Assembly: GCF_964340395.1 (NCBI RefSeq)
Contig: NC_135559.1
Coordinates: forward strand, 17,533,550 to 17,597,549
Length of the DNA: 64,000 nt
Direction: 5' to 3'
From: Glandiceps talaboti
Taxonomy: Eukaryota > Hemichordata > Enteropneusta > Spengelidae
The stretch's first letter is position 1; each line of letters opens with the position of its first letter. The notes under the pieces are model-generated. The model saw nothing but the letters and a program-made list of their open reading frames with translations. It ran no database searches and was not told the DNA's origin. A program made the position numbers and the translations under genes. Positions 35,701 through 47,600 of this stretch are shown here, piece by piece.

Positions 35701-37841
35701 TTGAACTTTTATCACGTCTTGGTGATTCCTTTGAAGAATTCTTATTTACAAAGACAGTATCTCCTTCTCTCACAAACTGACAGACTTTGTGTTTTGGACT
35801 CAGTTTCTGGAAGGAACGGTTGTAGACAGACACTTGAGTATTCTGTATGACTTTGGAGATGAGTAACTGGTTTAGGAAATGTGAGGTGCTACTTGACCTT
35901 GACACGGTAATATTCTGTGGATGACAAATAAAATTTTGAATAAATAACTACAGAAAATGAATACATCATATCCAAAACTGACAAACTCTTCTACTTTTGG
36001 TAAACTATGAAAACAGGACTGTGTTGGAGTGGTCTAACCTCACCTATCACAGGTAAGTTAGCTGTGATTTCAACTTACAGTTTTTAAACCCAAAGTCCCA
36101 AGTTGTAAATCTGGTCAAATGCTACATTGGTCAAGCCTTATATATAGGGTTCCATTTTGCTACTTTGGAATATTCCCAATATTCAATGTGATGACTTTGG
36201 AAGGCTAGCCTGGGATAGTAACTTGAGAACTATGGTTGATTTGACCTGTAAAGCCATGAGAGGGGTCAACAAAATTTGGTGATGGGTGCCATGACTTACA
36301 TTGTAACTGGTTTATTCAACTTTATACCACTTTAACAAAAAACACTGTCTATTCCTAAAGTATCCCCACCATACCAAAACAGGTAAGTTAGCTGTGATTT
36401 AACTTATAGTTTTTAAACCCAAGTTGTAAATCTGGTCAAATGCTACATTGGTCAAACCTTATAGGTTTCCATTCTGCTACTTTGGAATATTTCCAATATT
36501 CAATGTGATGACTTTGGTGGGGCTTAAAAGCCTGGGATAGTGACTTGAGAACTATGGTTGATTTACAATGTAACCTGTAATCTACATGAGCCATGAGAGG
36601 GGTCACCAAATTGTGGTGATGGGTGCCATGACTTACATTGTACCTGGTTTATACCACCTTACCAAAAAGCACTGTCCATTCATATAGTATGATCCCCACC
36701 ATACCAAATTTGAAAATATAAACCATGACTATAGATACTGATGGCATTAGAAAAATATGTAAATGTACTTTTTGAGCTCCTACAAATGACAAATTACAAC
36801 ATCAAAAATGAAAATATAGAAGGATTAAAATGAATACAATCAAACTTTGCTGCTGTGGTGGTGGGGGGATGCTATGCTCAAGCTGTTATGAACAGGAATT
36901 TGTAAATAGCGCCCCCAGTGGCCAAACTATGTATTCTTTTATCTTTCTAGACTATGAAATGATACGTCAAGACATCAAAGTTGCATTATGTTTTCAAATA
37001 GAAAATAATATGGAATTTATACCCAGGTTGTTCTACATCGTTTCACTACAACACAGTATACATAATCATGGTTTTGCAGTGTTCAATTTAAAAGAATTTA
37101 AGATTGTTCTTACTTTTCCAAATATTCAACACATTATGCTTCAGAGATATACAAATTATTATATCATTCCGAAAATCTTTTCTTTATTCTGAATTTCAGC
37201 CAGAAAATACTTGTGATTGAAGCATTTTGTCACTACTTTGTCTTTTGATTTGGAGTGACAAAGATAAAATTCTTAGTTCACATAATTAATACCTCAGTGG
37301 TTAAAAGAAGACAAATATTGGGGCATGATATAAAATTACCACAACTAAGATGAGGTTGGTTGACTCTAACCACTTGTCTGTGGTAAAACTGAATTGGCAT
37401 ATCTTACACAATGTATAATTCAGGTCCGAGAACTTGACCATGCCATACAGGTATTTCATTCAGCTGTTCTACGATTTAAAATCACTTTTCATTATTTTTT
37501 TAAATAAAAAATAAAGCAAAACTATGATTTATGTGTTCTTTTCTTGCTTACCCACTGTGAATTAACTAAATAAAGAAAAGCTGAGGGTCCTCTTTTTCTT
37601 GCTGAATATTCACAACAAAATATATCTGCTTCCAACTCTGCCAATTTCAATAGATTACAGCGCCCTCTGTGATATAACCTGAACTTTACAACACTGTCCT
37701 GAGCTGTATATCCAAAATGATGCAAATCTTTGAATTTGCTTACAGAATATGTAACTAGGTCATAGCCATTGTATATCGACGAATTATGATCGTGACTATG
37801 GATGTTGTATCCGTTCACGTCGATCACAGCCGGCAGCCTGC
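27523..37841 (-). CDS. SENP/Ulp1-family SUMO-specific cysteine protease
   Basis: Exons read 5' to 3' on the minus strand: 37841-37552, 35914-34531, about 34067-33972, 33635-33470, 31965-31843, 31055-30918, 29272-29138 and 27630-27523 (stop TAG). The N-terminal region is long and poorly conserved, with a basic stretch (RRKKKPRLRLTLKLR, nuclear signal candidate) and an acidic-hydrophobic SUMO-interacting candidate (DDDVMIVEVIG). The catalytic domain has ELSADDMKTLEGDNWLNDN, STYFYTHLHKKGYHAVNKW, catalytic His in LGNHWTL, Asp in YLDSM, Gln and Cys in LQDNTCDCGVFV, and ends RQELTNKQLL. All catalytic residues are present. The C-terminus is closest to the SENP1/2/3/5 group by eye. It should remove or mature SUMO, probably in the nucleus. 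The start codon is unresolved: the first listed exon has no in-frame ATG. Exons 31843 and 29138 lie in tandem arrays that repeat their donors. Confidence 0.85.
27780..28440. repeat. Degenerate tandem repeat, about 85-95 bp unit, in last SENP intron
   Basis: About six diverged copies with GCTAACACCAGACTGGC, ACCAGCATGTGTTAGCAAC, AGGGTTAATATCTGCACCAG. Related pieces occur at about 34330-34440 (another SENP intron) and 47370-47470 (a CUL3 intron), so the family is dispersed. Confidence 0.65.
28540..28680. repeat. About 44-bp tandem repeat, 3 copies
   Basis: Unit with ATATCACAACTATATTCTTC, ATTCACAGACTGTCATCTCT. Lies in the last SENP intron. Confidence 0.85.
28800..29138 (-). repeat. Tandem copies of the catalytic-Cys exon end and its splice donor
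   Basis: The 3' part of the SENP exon 29272-29138, together with its donor and a little intron, is repeated leftward with a 119-base period. Donors CAG|GTAAGA fall at 29138, 29019 and 28900, plus a shorter copy at 28805. The copies encode MRNIPLQDNTCDCGVFVCQ again. Only the first is linked to a proper acceptor (at 29273). As 119 is not a multiple of three, reading through to later donors would change the frame. Confidence 0.85.
29290..29850. repeat. (ATCA)n-rich composite tandem repeat
   Basis: About six composite units of CAGTACATAACCTATACTCA, CCACTCATAGTCACATCAAT followed by variable runs of CAAT and CAGT. It lies in the SENP intron between the His/Asp exon and the Cys exon. Confidence 0.9.
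29920..30912. repeat. 96-bp minisatellite, about 10 copies, touching a SENP splice donor
   Basis: The unit contains GTGTACACTACTGTAGTATT, TGGTCAGTGTGTATCATATT, ATGATAGTAAAGTAATGACT, TGTGTGGCACTCATACCC. The period is mostly 96 bases, so a long open frame crosses it on the plus strand; this is a by-product of the period. The right end runs into the donor of the SENP exon at 30918: the first intron bases (GTAATACTACAGTAGTATAC on the minus strand) are the array sequence. Confidence 0.95.
31345..31842 (-). repeat. 108-bp tandem array of a SENP exon plus its donor, in frame
   Basis: The unit is the last 27 codons of the exon 31965-31843 plus 27 bases of intron, with the donor CAG|GTATGT. Donors lie at exon-end positions 31843, 31735, 31627, 31519 and 31411, exactly 108 bases apart. 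All copies are open and in the same frame (unit reads DVFIYSTYFYTHLHKKGYHA and so on, then VCKVCMN). Use of any of the five donors would keep the reading frame, adding 0 to 4 blocks of 36 residues. Confidence 0.93.
31966..33469 (-). other. SENP intron between the NWLNDN exon and the VINGY exon
   Basis: Holds one fold-back element (32884-33336, listed separately). The rest shows no gene; a G-run is at 32398-32407. Confidence 0.6.
32884..33336. mobile_element. Nonautonomous DNA transposon (MITE) with about 140-bp inverted repeats
   Basis: The left arm starting CCAATCTGATTAAAA is matched by the right arm ending TTTTAATCAGATTGG. Similarity extends about 140 bases inward (AGCTCTTAGTTTACTGTC and ACATCTGACACAATACCATA against their complements). 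Flanks GGTAGTGG and GGCAGTGG look like an 8-base target duplication with one mismatch. Long arms with 8-9 base duplications suggest a hAT or Mutator-like superfamily. No coding capacity. Confidence 0.75.
36045..36660. repeat. Direct duplication of about 300 bp in the first SENP intron
   Basis: About 36045-36320 and 36378-36640 match along their length (AGGTAAGTTAGCTGTGATTT, TGTAAATCTGGTCAAATGCT, ACATTGGTCAA, TTCAATGTGATGACTTTGG). On the plus strand each copy starts with CAGGTAAGT, a perfect donor string, but no exon is visible beside it. Confidence 0.8.
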
Positions 37842-38659
37842 CTGTATTTTACAATTTTTCCCATTTCAATAGCTTACCTGTTTCAGATGTCCATCAACAA
37901 GGAGATTTATTTTCATGTATCGTCTTTCCATGTTTCTCGAGGATCATACTTTGTCGTCAGTCACGCCTAGACGTTTCACACTGTCAGTGCGTTTTGAAAT
38001 CCCTGGTAATCCAGCTTCTTCATACATCTAGGGCGCAGACATGTTTGTTAACTTTGACCTTTACAGAATTTGTAACTCTCGCGACATTTCGATATGTACG
38101 TCATTTGCGATATTTAAGATGGCGACGACCGACTCACTTGTTATCATATTTTATATCATTACGCTGATTATCAATAAAATGACAAATTAAATCAGTTGGC
38201 GAAAAAAATCGACTTTTTGCGTCAATAATGTCTTATTTACCTAAATCGGAAGCTGTGGTTGTAATAATATAAATTTTAAGGTTATATTTTGATGCTACAT
38301 TCGAAGTTAGTCGGATGGATACAGAGAGAGCCATAGAGCAGGATGTAAACAATCTATGAGGAATCTTCTTGATAGATAGAGAATGCTGCGAATTCGAGGG
38401 AGATATCTTGCGATATTCGTAGCCTTGTTTAAATAATTCTGCGTCAACCCGAAAGTTAATCCAGTCTAGCAAGTTGTAATAGCCAATAAGTACTTCTTAT
38501 ATGAGTAGTTTTCCGAAATTTTACAGTTTTCTTCTGAATGTTTGCCGGTTGACCTAACGTTACAGCGCATCCACCGAGGCCGAGGGTGTTTCCAAATATA
38601 GCTGTGACTTTTTTTCGTCAGTTTCTCTTTTATCTGACACCCAGAAGTTCAGCGACAAC
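37842..38659. promoter_or_regulatory. Divergent promoter region between SENP and CUL3
   Basis: The first recognisable SENP exon ends (5' side) at 37841 and the CUL3 start codon is at 38660, so about 0.8 kb must hold both promoters and 5' leaders. CpG is more frequent here than in surrounding DNA by eye (for example 38085-38140 and 38560-38590). No TATA box is obvious on either side. A possible SENP leader exon with CAG|GTAAGC at 37878 is discussed in the findings. Promoter role inferred from layout. Confidence 0.55.
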
Positions 38660-41600
38660 ATGAGTCTAAAGGCAAAATCGAACACCAAGATGCGCATTCG
38701 GGCCTTCCCAGTAAGTATCCGTTTCGTTTATGTCACGGTATTGTAAGATAACAACGTGCATGTAGTCCCGATATTGAAAAAAAAAACATTTCCCCACTTC
38801 TGTAACCTGTATATAAGTACATGCACTTTGTTGTTTTTATACATTAGCAATAACTTAGGAATTTCTCATTTTAGTACTACAATGACATTGCTTTTTCTAA
38901 AACCCAGTCGTTTGACAAAATAACGTATGCTTAAAATCTAAAAACAATTTCACATACATGATGTAGTATTCAGAGTTCAACAAAAAACAATAACAGTCTG
39001 CTGATAGTGGCAATATGATTCAAGTATTGTTTAAATACAGAATGTCACCATTAAGTTGTGTTGTTGTCCAAGCAAGGCACACCATAATAACAATACACCA
39101 GTGCTTCAATGATGATTATGAGATCATTGTCACACACAATACAAAAAAGAAAAGAATTCTAGTTTATGTGTTTAACATTAGCGCTTATCATAGGGTTATT
39201 TATAATGCGTACTAAAATTAGATTCTCATCATCACATCGTCCAACTTTCAGTTTGCCCACTTGTAGTATCAACTTCATGCAATCTCAACTCATCTCGCAC
39301 TTACACCAGTATCAGCATTATGTGCCATACTGAACACAGAAAAGTGATATTTCCTTCGACGTTCCCCAATATTCTTGTGCTCATCGTGATTGTTGTGATC
39401 TTTGCAAAGCACAGTGATTTGACGGTCCTGATTTGACAAATATGATACTGGTGTTCTGTGAGTTAGATATGTATTTCATCTGGATTCTGATACCAATTCA
39501 TAGCTGAAACAATGATGTAATATCTTTTTGATTACTAACTTGTACATTTAGCAGAGTGAGAACAGGAATGTTTTTAGGATTCAAAGAACTAATTCCCATA
39601 TGAAAGAAACCCGAGTGTGAAAATATTGATAGGTAAAATGAAAGTTGAAACTACAAGTCAACACTCGTAATTGTCTAGGTATCAGTTGACAGAAAAGAAG
39701 TGATACAGTGAGATTATGTAGAATTAATTTTAATTGCATCTTTAATAAGATTTTCTCCAAACCCATGCTGTCAATTTTATTTGTTGATCTTGATTCTTAC
39801 AGTTTCTTGTTTGTTGACATACATGTACATTGTAACAATGTTAGAGTTGTCCTCTCAGTCGTAGTCATAAAGACGCCTATTAAAGACACATGATTCCATT
39901 CCAGGTTCTAGCATTAGTACTATCTTATCTTAAAGGCCCATGATTCAGTACTAGGCTCAATCTTATTTTGGGACTGTAATGACATTTTTGACAAAAGCTA
40001 GTATACATGTAAATACACCCAAAGGCCCATGATTTAATACCGGGTTCTACATGTACATTGTAACATGTGCTTTCTTGCCAGTGGAACATAATGATTAGAT
40101 ACCGTACATTTATACATGTGTAGGGTCCTGGGTAATAATCTCTTGTTCAGTACCAAATCTTTCTGTAGGGCAGCCAGGCAATTATTTTAATCTTAATCCT
40201 AATCCAACATGGGTCTTAAGGCTGTTCCCATCACAATGTAGTCAGCATGTATACTGTATGTCATGTCTCATATCTAAGTATGAAAACTCTACATGTAGTT
40301 TACCTAAAGTATGACTAAGCTAGCGAACATTTTATAAAGGTAGTTTCATAAGTTTATACATCATGATCATACTAAATGTACATGTATCTCCTTGCTATAC
40401 ACAGTAATGCACTACTTTCAACAACAAGTGTCTTCATCTTCATCAGTGCAAGATAACAAAACATTAATAATTTCTTTCAATGTACGGTTGTACCCCCAGA
40501 TAATTCTTGTTTCCTGAAAAAGAATGTTACCACCCACACATACAATGTACATTGTACATCATAATAGCAACAGCAATCATGTAATTTCACTATGAATGCA
40601 TTAACAACAATGTACTGTACAATAACATGTAGGTGCAAGGGAGAATAAGTTGAACTTCTTGTTCTATTTTGACCCTTTACTAGCATACATATAAGATAAA
40701 ATGCTATTACCTGTAACGAGAATTATGATGGTATGTCCCATGAGAAGTATTTGGAGAAGAAAATAGTAAATGATGAATTTTTTGTGGTCAAGAATTTTTA
40801 TGGTTTGCCACCTTCTAACTAGAATTCTAGTCTGGGAAAAACCTCACGTTTGGAAATTATCTTCATACAAGTAATTAGAAAATTGCACCAACTGCTATCT
40901 TGTACTTCTAGTGGGAATTCTATCAGTTTGTCAACATAGCAGGAATGTATTTTATTAATTACCCACCATTGAAATGTTTCAATAGACCATGACTTCTGGA
41001 AACAGTGAGCCATAGAATAGTCAGGCAAATCATTCTTGTCATCCATTATACAGAATGAAATTTCAACCACGGCAGATGAGCTACCCATACATACATGTAC
41101 ATTTTGTATATGTACATGTACATGAAATCTCAGCTGCCGGAGATGAGCTACCCATACATATATGTGCAATGTATATTTGTATGTACATGAAAATTCAGCC
41201 ATCGCAGATTTATTATTATTATTATTTTAATTTCTTAGAAAACGCACTACACATACGCCACAGTGCTAAGTACAGAAACTCTAAAAAGAATATGCAATAT
41301 TTAAAAATACACAATGCAAGTGGTAGGGTAAAGAACACACAGTCCTGCGGTGAAATAAATGTACAGCAAAGCAAAAACGAATCAATGATAGTACATATAG
41401 CAGATGAGCTACACATGCATTTACATGTACATGTAAAATGGCAGGACTGGAATTTAACTGTTACACTTGGTAGTCAGATTTAGCTAAGTGAACTGTTCAG
41501 CTACAGTTTCCTATTGATACATTACATTGGTCTAACAGACTACATCATACATGTACATGTATGTTTGTATGTATCATTGTATGCCTTGGACTACTGCTAA

Positions 41601-44600
41601 TTTCAGACCAAGAACTGGGTTCTCAGGGCTCCAATGTATATTTTAGATGTTATTGGAGATTCAACACCAATACATGTATCTTGTGTATATACACATGTAC
41701 ACAAAGTTTTCCTTTGAATAAAATCAGGGTTCAAAATTAGTAGTAGTTCAGGGCACATAGACTACTAAACATTGTATTTAGACTACCAAATTAGTAGTAG
41801 TCCAGGGTACATAGACTACTAAATATTGTATCTAGACTACCAAATTACATGTAGTACAGGGTACATAGACTACTAAACATTGTATCTAGACTACCAAATT
41901 AGCAGTAGTCCAGGGTACATAGACTACTAAATATTGTATCTAGACTACCAAATTAGCAGTAGTCCAGGGTACATACATGTAGACTACTAAATATTGTATC
42001 TAGACTACCAAATTACATGTAGCAGTAGTCCAGGGCACACAGACAACTAAACATTGTATCTGGACTACCAAATTAGTAGTAGTCCAGGGCACATAGACTA
42101 CTAAACATTGTATCTAGACTACCAAATTAGCAGTAGTCCAGGGCACACAGACAACTAAACATTGTATCTAGACTACCAAATTACAGTAGCACTAGTCCAG
42201 GACACATACAAAAATGTAAACTACTAAGCATTGTATCTAGTCTACCAAATTAACAGTAGTCCAGGACACAGACAACTAAACATTGTATCTAGACTACCAA
42301 ATTATCAGTAGTCCAGGGCACATAGACTACATTTGTACATGGACTAAACATTGTATCTAGACTAACAAATTAGCAGTAGTCCAGGGCAGTGCACACAGAC
42401 AACTAAATATTTCATCTAGACTACTAAATTTATAAGGTAGTAGTGTGTTTCACCAATGAATAGAAATTGATTTTTTTTAAAAAACTGTTGCTAAAACAGT
42501 TCACATACATGTAGGAGGTATATTTGAGCCCTGAAAATGCACACTGTTTGACTTGGGATGGGATGGGGGGAAGTCATGATAATTTAGTAATACCATTGAT
42601 ATTTTGGCAGGTTATGTGACTTGATTACAGGCCACATACATGTATGGGGAGGGTCTTATAATTGTGATTTTGATATTACAATGGTACCGGTAACCAACCA
42701 AAAATTCTTTTTTCGTAAATGCCAAACTATCATAAACAAATACTTTGACCATCCAGAGTTTAAAATAGGTAACCTTTGCCCTTTTATTTTAAAGTGTAGT
42801 CATCTTTGGTTCACAACTTTGCTATACTGAAGATTGACAAAAATATATTGTATGGACATTGTTGATAGAAGGAGTAATTACTGTTCTTTTTCTTCAATAG
42901 ATGACTATGGATGAGAAGTATGTGTCCAACATATGGGCACTGCTGAAAAATGCCATCCAAGAAATCCAGAAGAAGAATAACAGTGGTCTGAGCTTTGAAG
43001 AATTATACCGTAATGCATATACCATGGTGTTACATAAACATGGTGAACGTCTATACACTGGGTTGAGAGAGGTGGTTACAGAGCATTTAGTTGACAAGGT
43101 AAAACGAATGTGCGGACTCGTCATTGAATTTGTTGTGGTGTTCTGTGGTGTGGTACTGTGTTGTGCTGTTTTGTGTTGTGTTGTGTTGTGTTGTGCAACC
43201 AAAGGTTCAACACATATGACATACATGTACAATGTACATGTATTGGCTGTCTAGAAATGTCAAAATGTGTTCAAGAGCATGTCTAGTCACAGGATGACTA
43301 TGTGTGTGTGTACACATGTATGTCTATCATCAGACAAATATTAGAAAGGGAAATTTGCATAATTTGATGAACTATGTTTTTTATCCAGTCTACTTGTATG
43401 TTGCCCACTCACAATGTTTTTTCTTCAGAATAAAAGAAATGAACTGTATGAATAAGAAATTCATTTTAATGTTTCGAAAATTTGTGTGGTTTGAATAATG
43501 AACAAAAATTAATACATCGTTGTGAAAGGGCAGTTTAGACTGGGTTACTTGTTGACCTCCATTGCACATTACGGTGTACATGCATGAGATTCAAATGCTT
43601 TATAAACATTTTCGACTGATTGGTTGGTTGATTGATTGATTGGTATTTCAGTTTTATAGCTGTACTGTTTTCTAATTTTCAACAGATCCGTGTAGACGTC
43701 TTAGAATCACTGAACAACAATTTCCTGCAGACACTAAACAGTGCATGGAATGACCACCAAACCTCCATGGTAATGATTAGAGATATTCTCATGTACATGG
43801 TGAGTATAGAGAAAGTCATCAAGTTCATAATAGCCAATTTAATAGATATTGGGGTCAAGCAGGGTCACCAGTAAGAATGTCTGCTATGTAGTGAAGTATA
43901 TCTAGATACATATACTTGTCACCACATAAGGTTATCAACGTAAATGGCCACCATGAAAATATTTAATAAACTTGCATCTTTTATGTACCATATTTAATGG
44001 TTGGGTGTCAACTTTTTCGTTGTTTCGAACATTTGTCAGTACATATCATCAATGTTTCACCCAATTTCTGAATTTTTATCAAGTGATGATTTTGAAGGGA
44101 TTAGTTTTCTCTGAAAGGGAAGCTGGCTGAAGTGTTGATTTTCTAATTTCACTTATTTACTACTGGAGGGTCAAACAATGTGTGTATGTCTTGTCTTTCA
44201 CTGAGATTCAATTTTCTTGAAATGGAGAGATAATCAAAACTATCGGTAGTGAAAATGAAAGCCTCCATAAACATTTATGTGATTGTGAGATTGCATCATA
44301 TCACCCGAAAGAATTCTTAACAACCTAGTAAAATCAAACTAGCCTGTACATTGTAGGTTGGAGTTTGTAATTTAACAAATTTATTTAGACCCAATATTTT
44401 TCTCTGTTCAACCAAGGAAAATATGGGGACCTAAGGGGTCTTTGTCAAGTATGAGTCAATAGACCAGTAGTGACAACCCTTAGGTCACGAATATTATCTG
44501 GCTGAATGAAGACAAATATTGGGGAATAATATAATTATACCAGCGCCAGTAATATCACAAAAATATTTGGGAAAGTAATAGCAATTTTGAAGGTTTTGAC

Positions 44601-47600
44601 TCATATTTTGTAGTGACGTAGATGCACGTTGTATTGATGTAGAATAACTCAAGTAATTAATGAGGCAGATAAGTGACAAAATCGTTCAAATTGTGATACA
44701 AGCATGAAAATTTGTATGTGTGTACTCCATTGAATGCACTAATTATGAAAATAATGGTAGCCACTTGAAAATCCAATATGGTCGCCATTTTCCAAGATGG
44801 CTGCCAACTGAAACTGTTCAAATCAGGAATACTGGGGTTTATATATGTATTCTAGATTTTTTTGTTCTAAATGGCTTGTGCTTGTGTAAAAGTTAATGAT
44901 TATATTACAAAAAAAAGACACTTATATGGTTGAAGAAATTTGTCTTTATGTTTTCATGTGATAGGATCTTAGAAGTCATACAATTTATGATTTGATTAAT
45001 TTCCAGGACCGTGTGTATGTCCAACAAAACAATGTAGAAAATGTATACAACTTAGGATTGATTCTATATCGAGATCTGGTCGTCAGACATGGATGTATTC
45101 GGGATCATCTAAGACAAACTTTACTAGATATGGTTGCCAGAGAAAGAAGAGGTGAAGTTGTAGACAGGTAAGTTACTCAGACAAGTTTGACTCTGTAGTT
45201 ATAGATACTGTGATCTTTCAGTTTAACACAGAGTGATGTTTTGTAATTTGTACTACTACTACTGTACATTCTGATGGTAATAATTCAGTTATGTAGACTA
45301 TACATGTATACATGCATTTCCACATGTTTGTTGGAGCCTGTTGGGACTAGTCCCGAAGGTTACCCTTATAAATAAATAAATACATTGTATTTCATGTCGC
45401 CCTGATTCACCATCTTTTACCACCAAGTCTGGTATTTTTTACTCAAAGGGGAAAGGATGCCGTGTGGATTTTTGTCCTATTGATTGATAAAGGTAAAACT
45501 GGATGAAATGTGTTGGTCTCACTTGCATTCACGTACACTGTATAATTGCAGAGTTTGCATAAATTCAAATTCCATGAGTCATGTCCAGAATTGACGTAGC
45601 ATTCAGAAATGACAGGGTACGAAATGTAGCCTGTAAGAAGCCTTTTGAGCCCACATACACACAGACAACATGCCTAGGTATGTAAAAGCAGTTGTTATCC
45701 ATAAAAACAAATTTGACCTTGTCTTGTCTTGACACAGATATCAGTGGTAGTAATGATTACAATTCAAATCTAATACTAATTTCCATACTACTGTACTTAC
45801 AGAGGGGCAGTAAAGAATGCATGTCAAATGTTGATGGTACTGGGTATTGATTCTAGAGCAGTGTATGAAGAAGACTTTGAGATACCATTCTTGGATCAGT
45901 CTGCAGAGTTCTACAGGGTAAGGTTTTACCAAATTATTACTAAAAGTAGAAAAATAACCTTGCTTTACTACTACACAAAATAGTTTAAATGCATTTATGG
46001 CTTCACCTTTGAAATTGGTGACTCAACACCTGCCTGTCCACAGGCAGTTGTCAGATTTAGTTGTCACATATGCCATTCGTAAATTACATGTACAGTGTAG
46101 AGAAAGGAAGTACATGTACATAATCCGAATCAATGCCGCTACATTGTGGATGTGTTATCGGAACATTCAATATAATTTCTGTCTTGCATCAATGATTTTC
46201 TTTGGCACTACATATATATTGTGGATGTACTATCAAAACACTCAAGTGGCTCATGAAATGACATTTCAATATGATTTATGTCTTGCATAATCATTTTGTT
46301 GCTGTCCCATCCCATTCCATGATACTCTACTGATTGGATTGGGTGTCAATGTGTTGTTTCCTATTTCAGCTTGAAAGTCAGAAGTTTTTAGCAGAAAATA
46401 GTGCATCAGTGTACATCAAGAAAGTAGAGGCAAGAATCAATGAAGAAGCAGAGAGGGCTACACATTACCTGGACAAATCAACTGAAGACCCTATTGTTAG
46501 GGTAAGTTGGTTACTTTATCTAGTACTGTGTAATCTTAGAGTTGTCTATGGTGCTGTACGCCATGCCAGTATAGCCAGTATGGCTCAGTATTAGGAACTG
46601 AAGGAATTTAGTTTTGAGTTGCAATGTGATTTTCACTGCAGATTTGGTCTTACACAGTTGCAGATACATGTACTTTGATTTGTATGGCATTTTTACTAGC
46701 ATGATTGTATTTGGAACAGTGGTGAAGAGTGTAGGATACTGAGAATTATTTCACCTATTCACTTTTGTCAACAAAACCATCATGTATATTTAGCTACTGA
46801 TTTGTTACAGATTGAAATAAATGATACCTCAGATGGCTGTAATGGATTCATCCAGAGAATGAAACAAAAAAAATGAGCCCTAAACAGGAAGGTCACTGAG
46901 AGGTCATTCATTCTATACAAAACAATAAGATTTTGTTTCAGATTACAGGATCTCAATGTGATACAAGGTGTGGGATTGTCTCTGACTTAATATCTACCTC
47001 TGTATTTTGCAGGTGTTGGAAGCAGAGTTGATATGTAAGCATATGAAAACAATTGTAGATGTAAGTATGATCATTTATTAGTGTGTGTTTATATTGTGTA
47101 TTGTATGAGTCATACACTTTTAGGACTATGCTGTATGAGAATAGTTCTATGATGTGAAGAAACACAGTCTATCTGGGTATTGTAGGACCTTCCTATGCAG
47201 AGAATCATGATAGTGCTAGTAATTGCAATGAAAATTCGGTAACTTATATATTGTTTTGTTTGAACAATACCTAGTGTGATACATCTTCCTCCTCCCCACC
47301 CCCATTATTTGCATATTAATTCTTCCAAAATATGTGTGAAGTCAGCCCAGCACTGGTCAAGAATACCAGGCCCAGTGTTAACATTTAGCTGATGCAGTTG
47401 CTAATACATGATACTGAGGTGATAATGCCAGCCCAGTGTTAATAATACTGGGTAAGGCTGATACTACCCCAGTAGGAAATTACTGGTACATGAGGTGTTA
47501 TACCTGTAGCGACCGGAAGGTGAAAGTTTCATATTTTCAGCTGTGAAACTCTCCACATTCTTTGAATATTAGGGTGTATATATTATAATTGATAACTTAC

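Noticed and set aside
36830-37192. 120-codon plus-strand frame with Cys- and Gly-rich start
   Set aside because: No recognisable domain, no splice partners, and it lies in the SENP first intron; probably chance.
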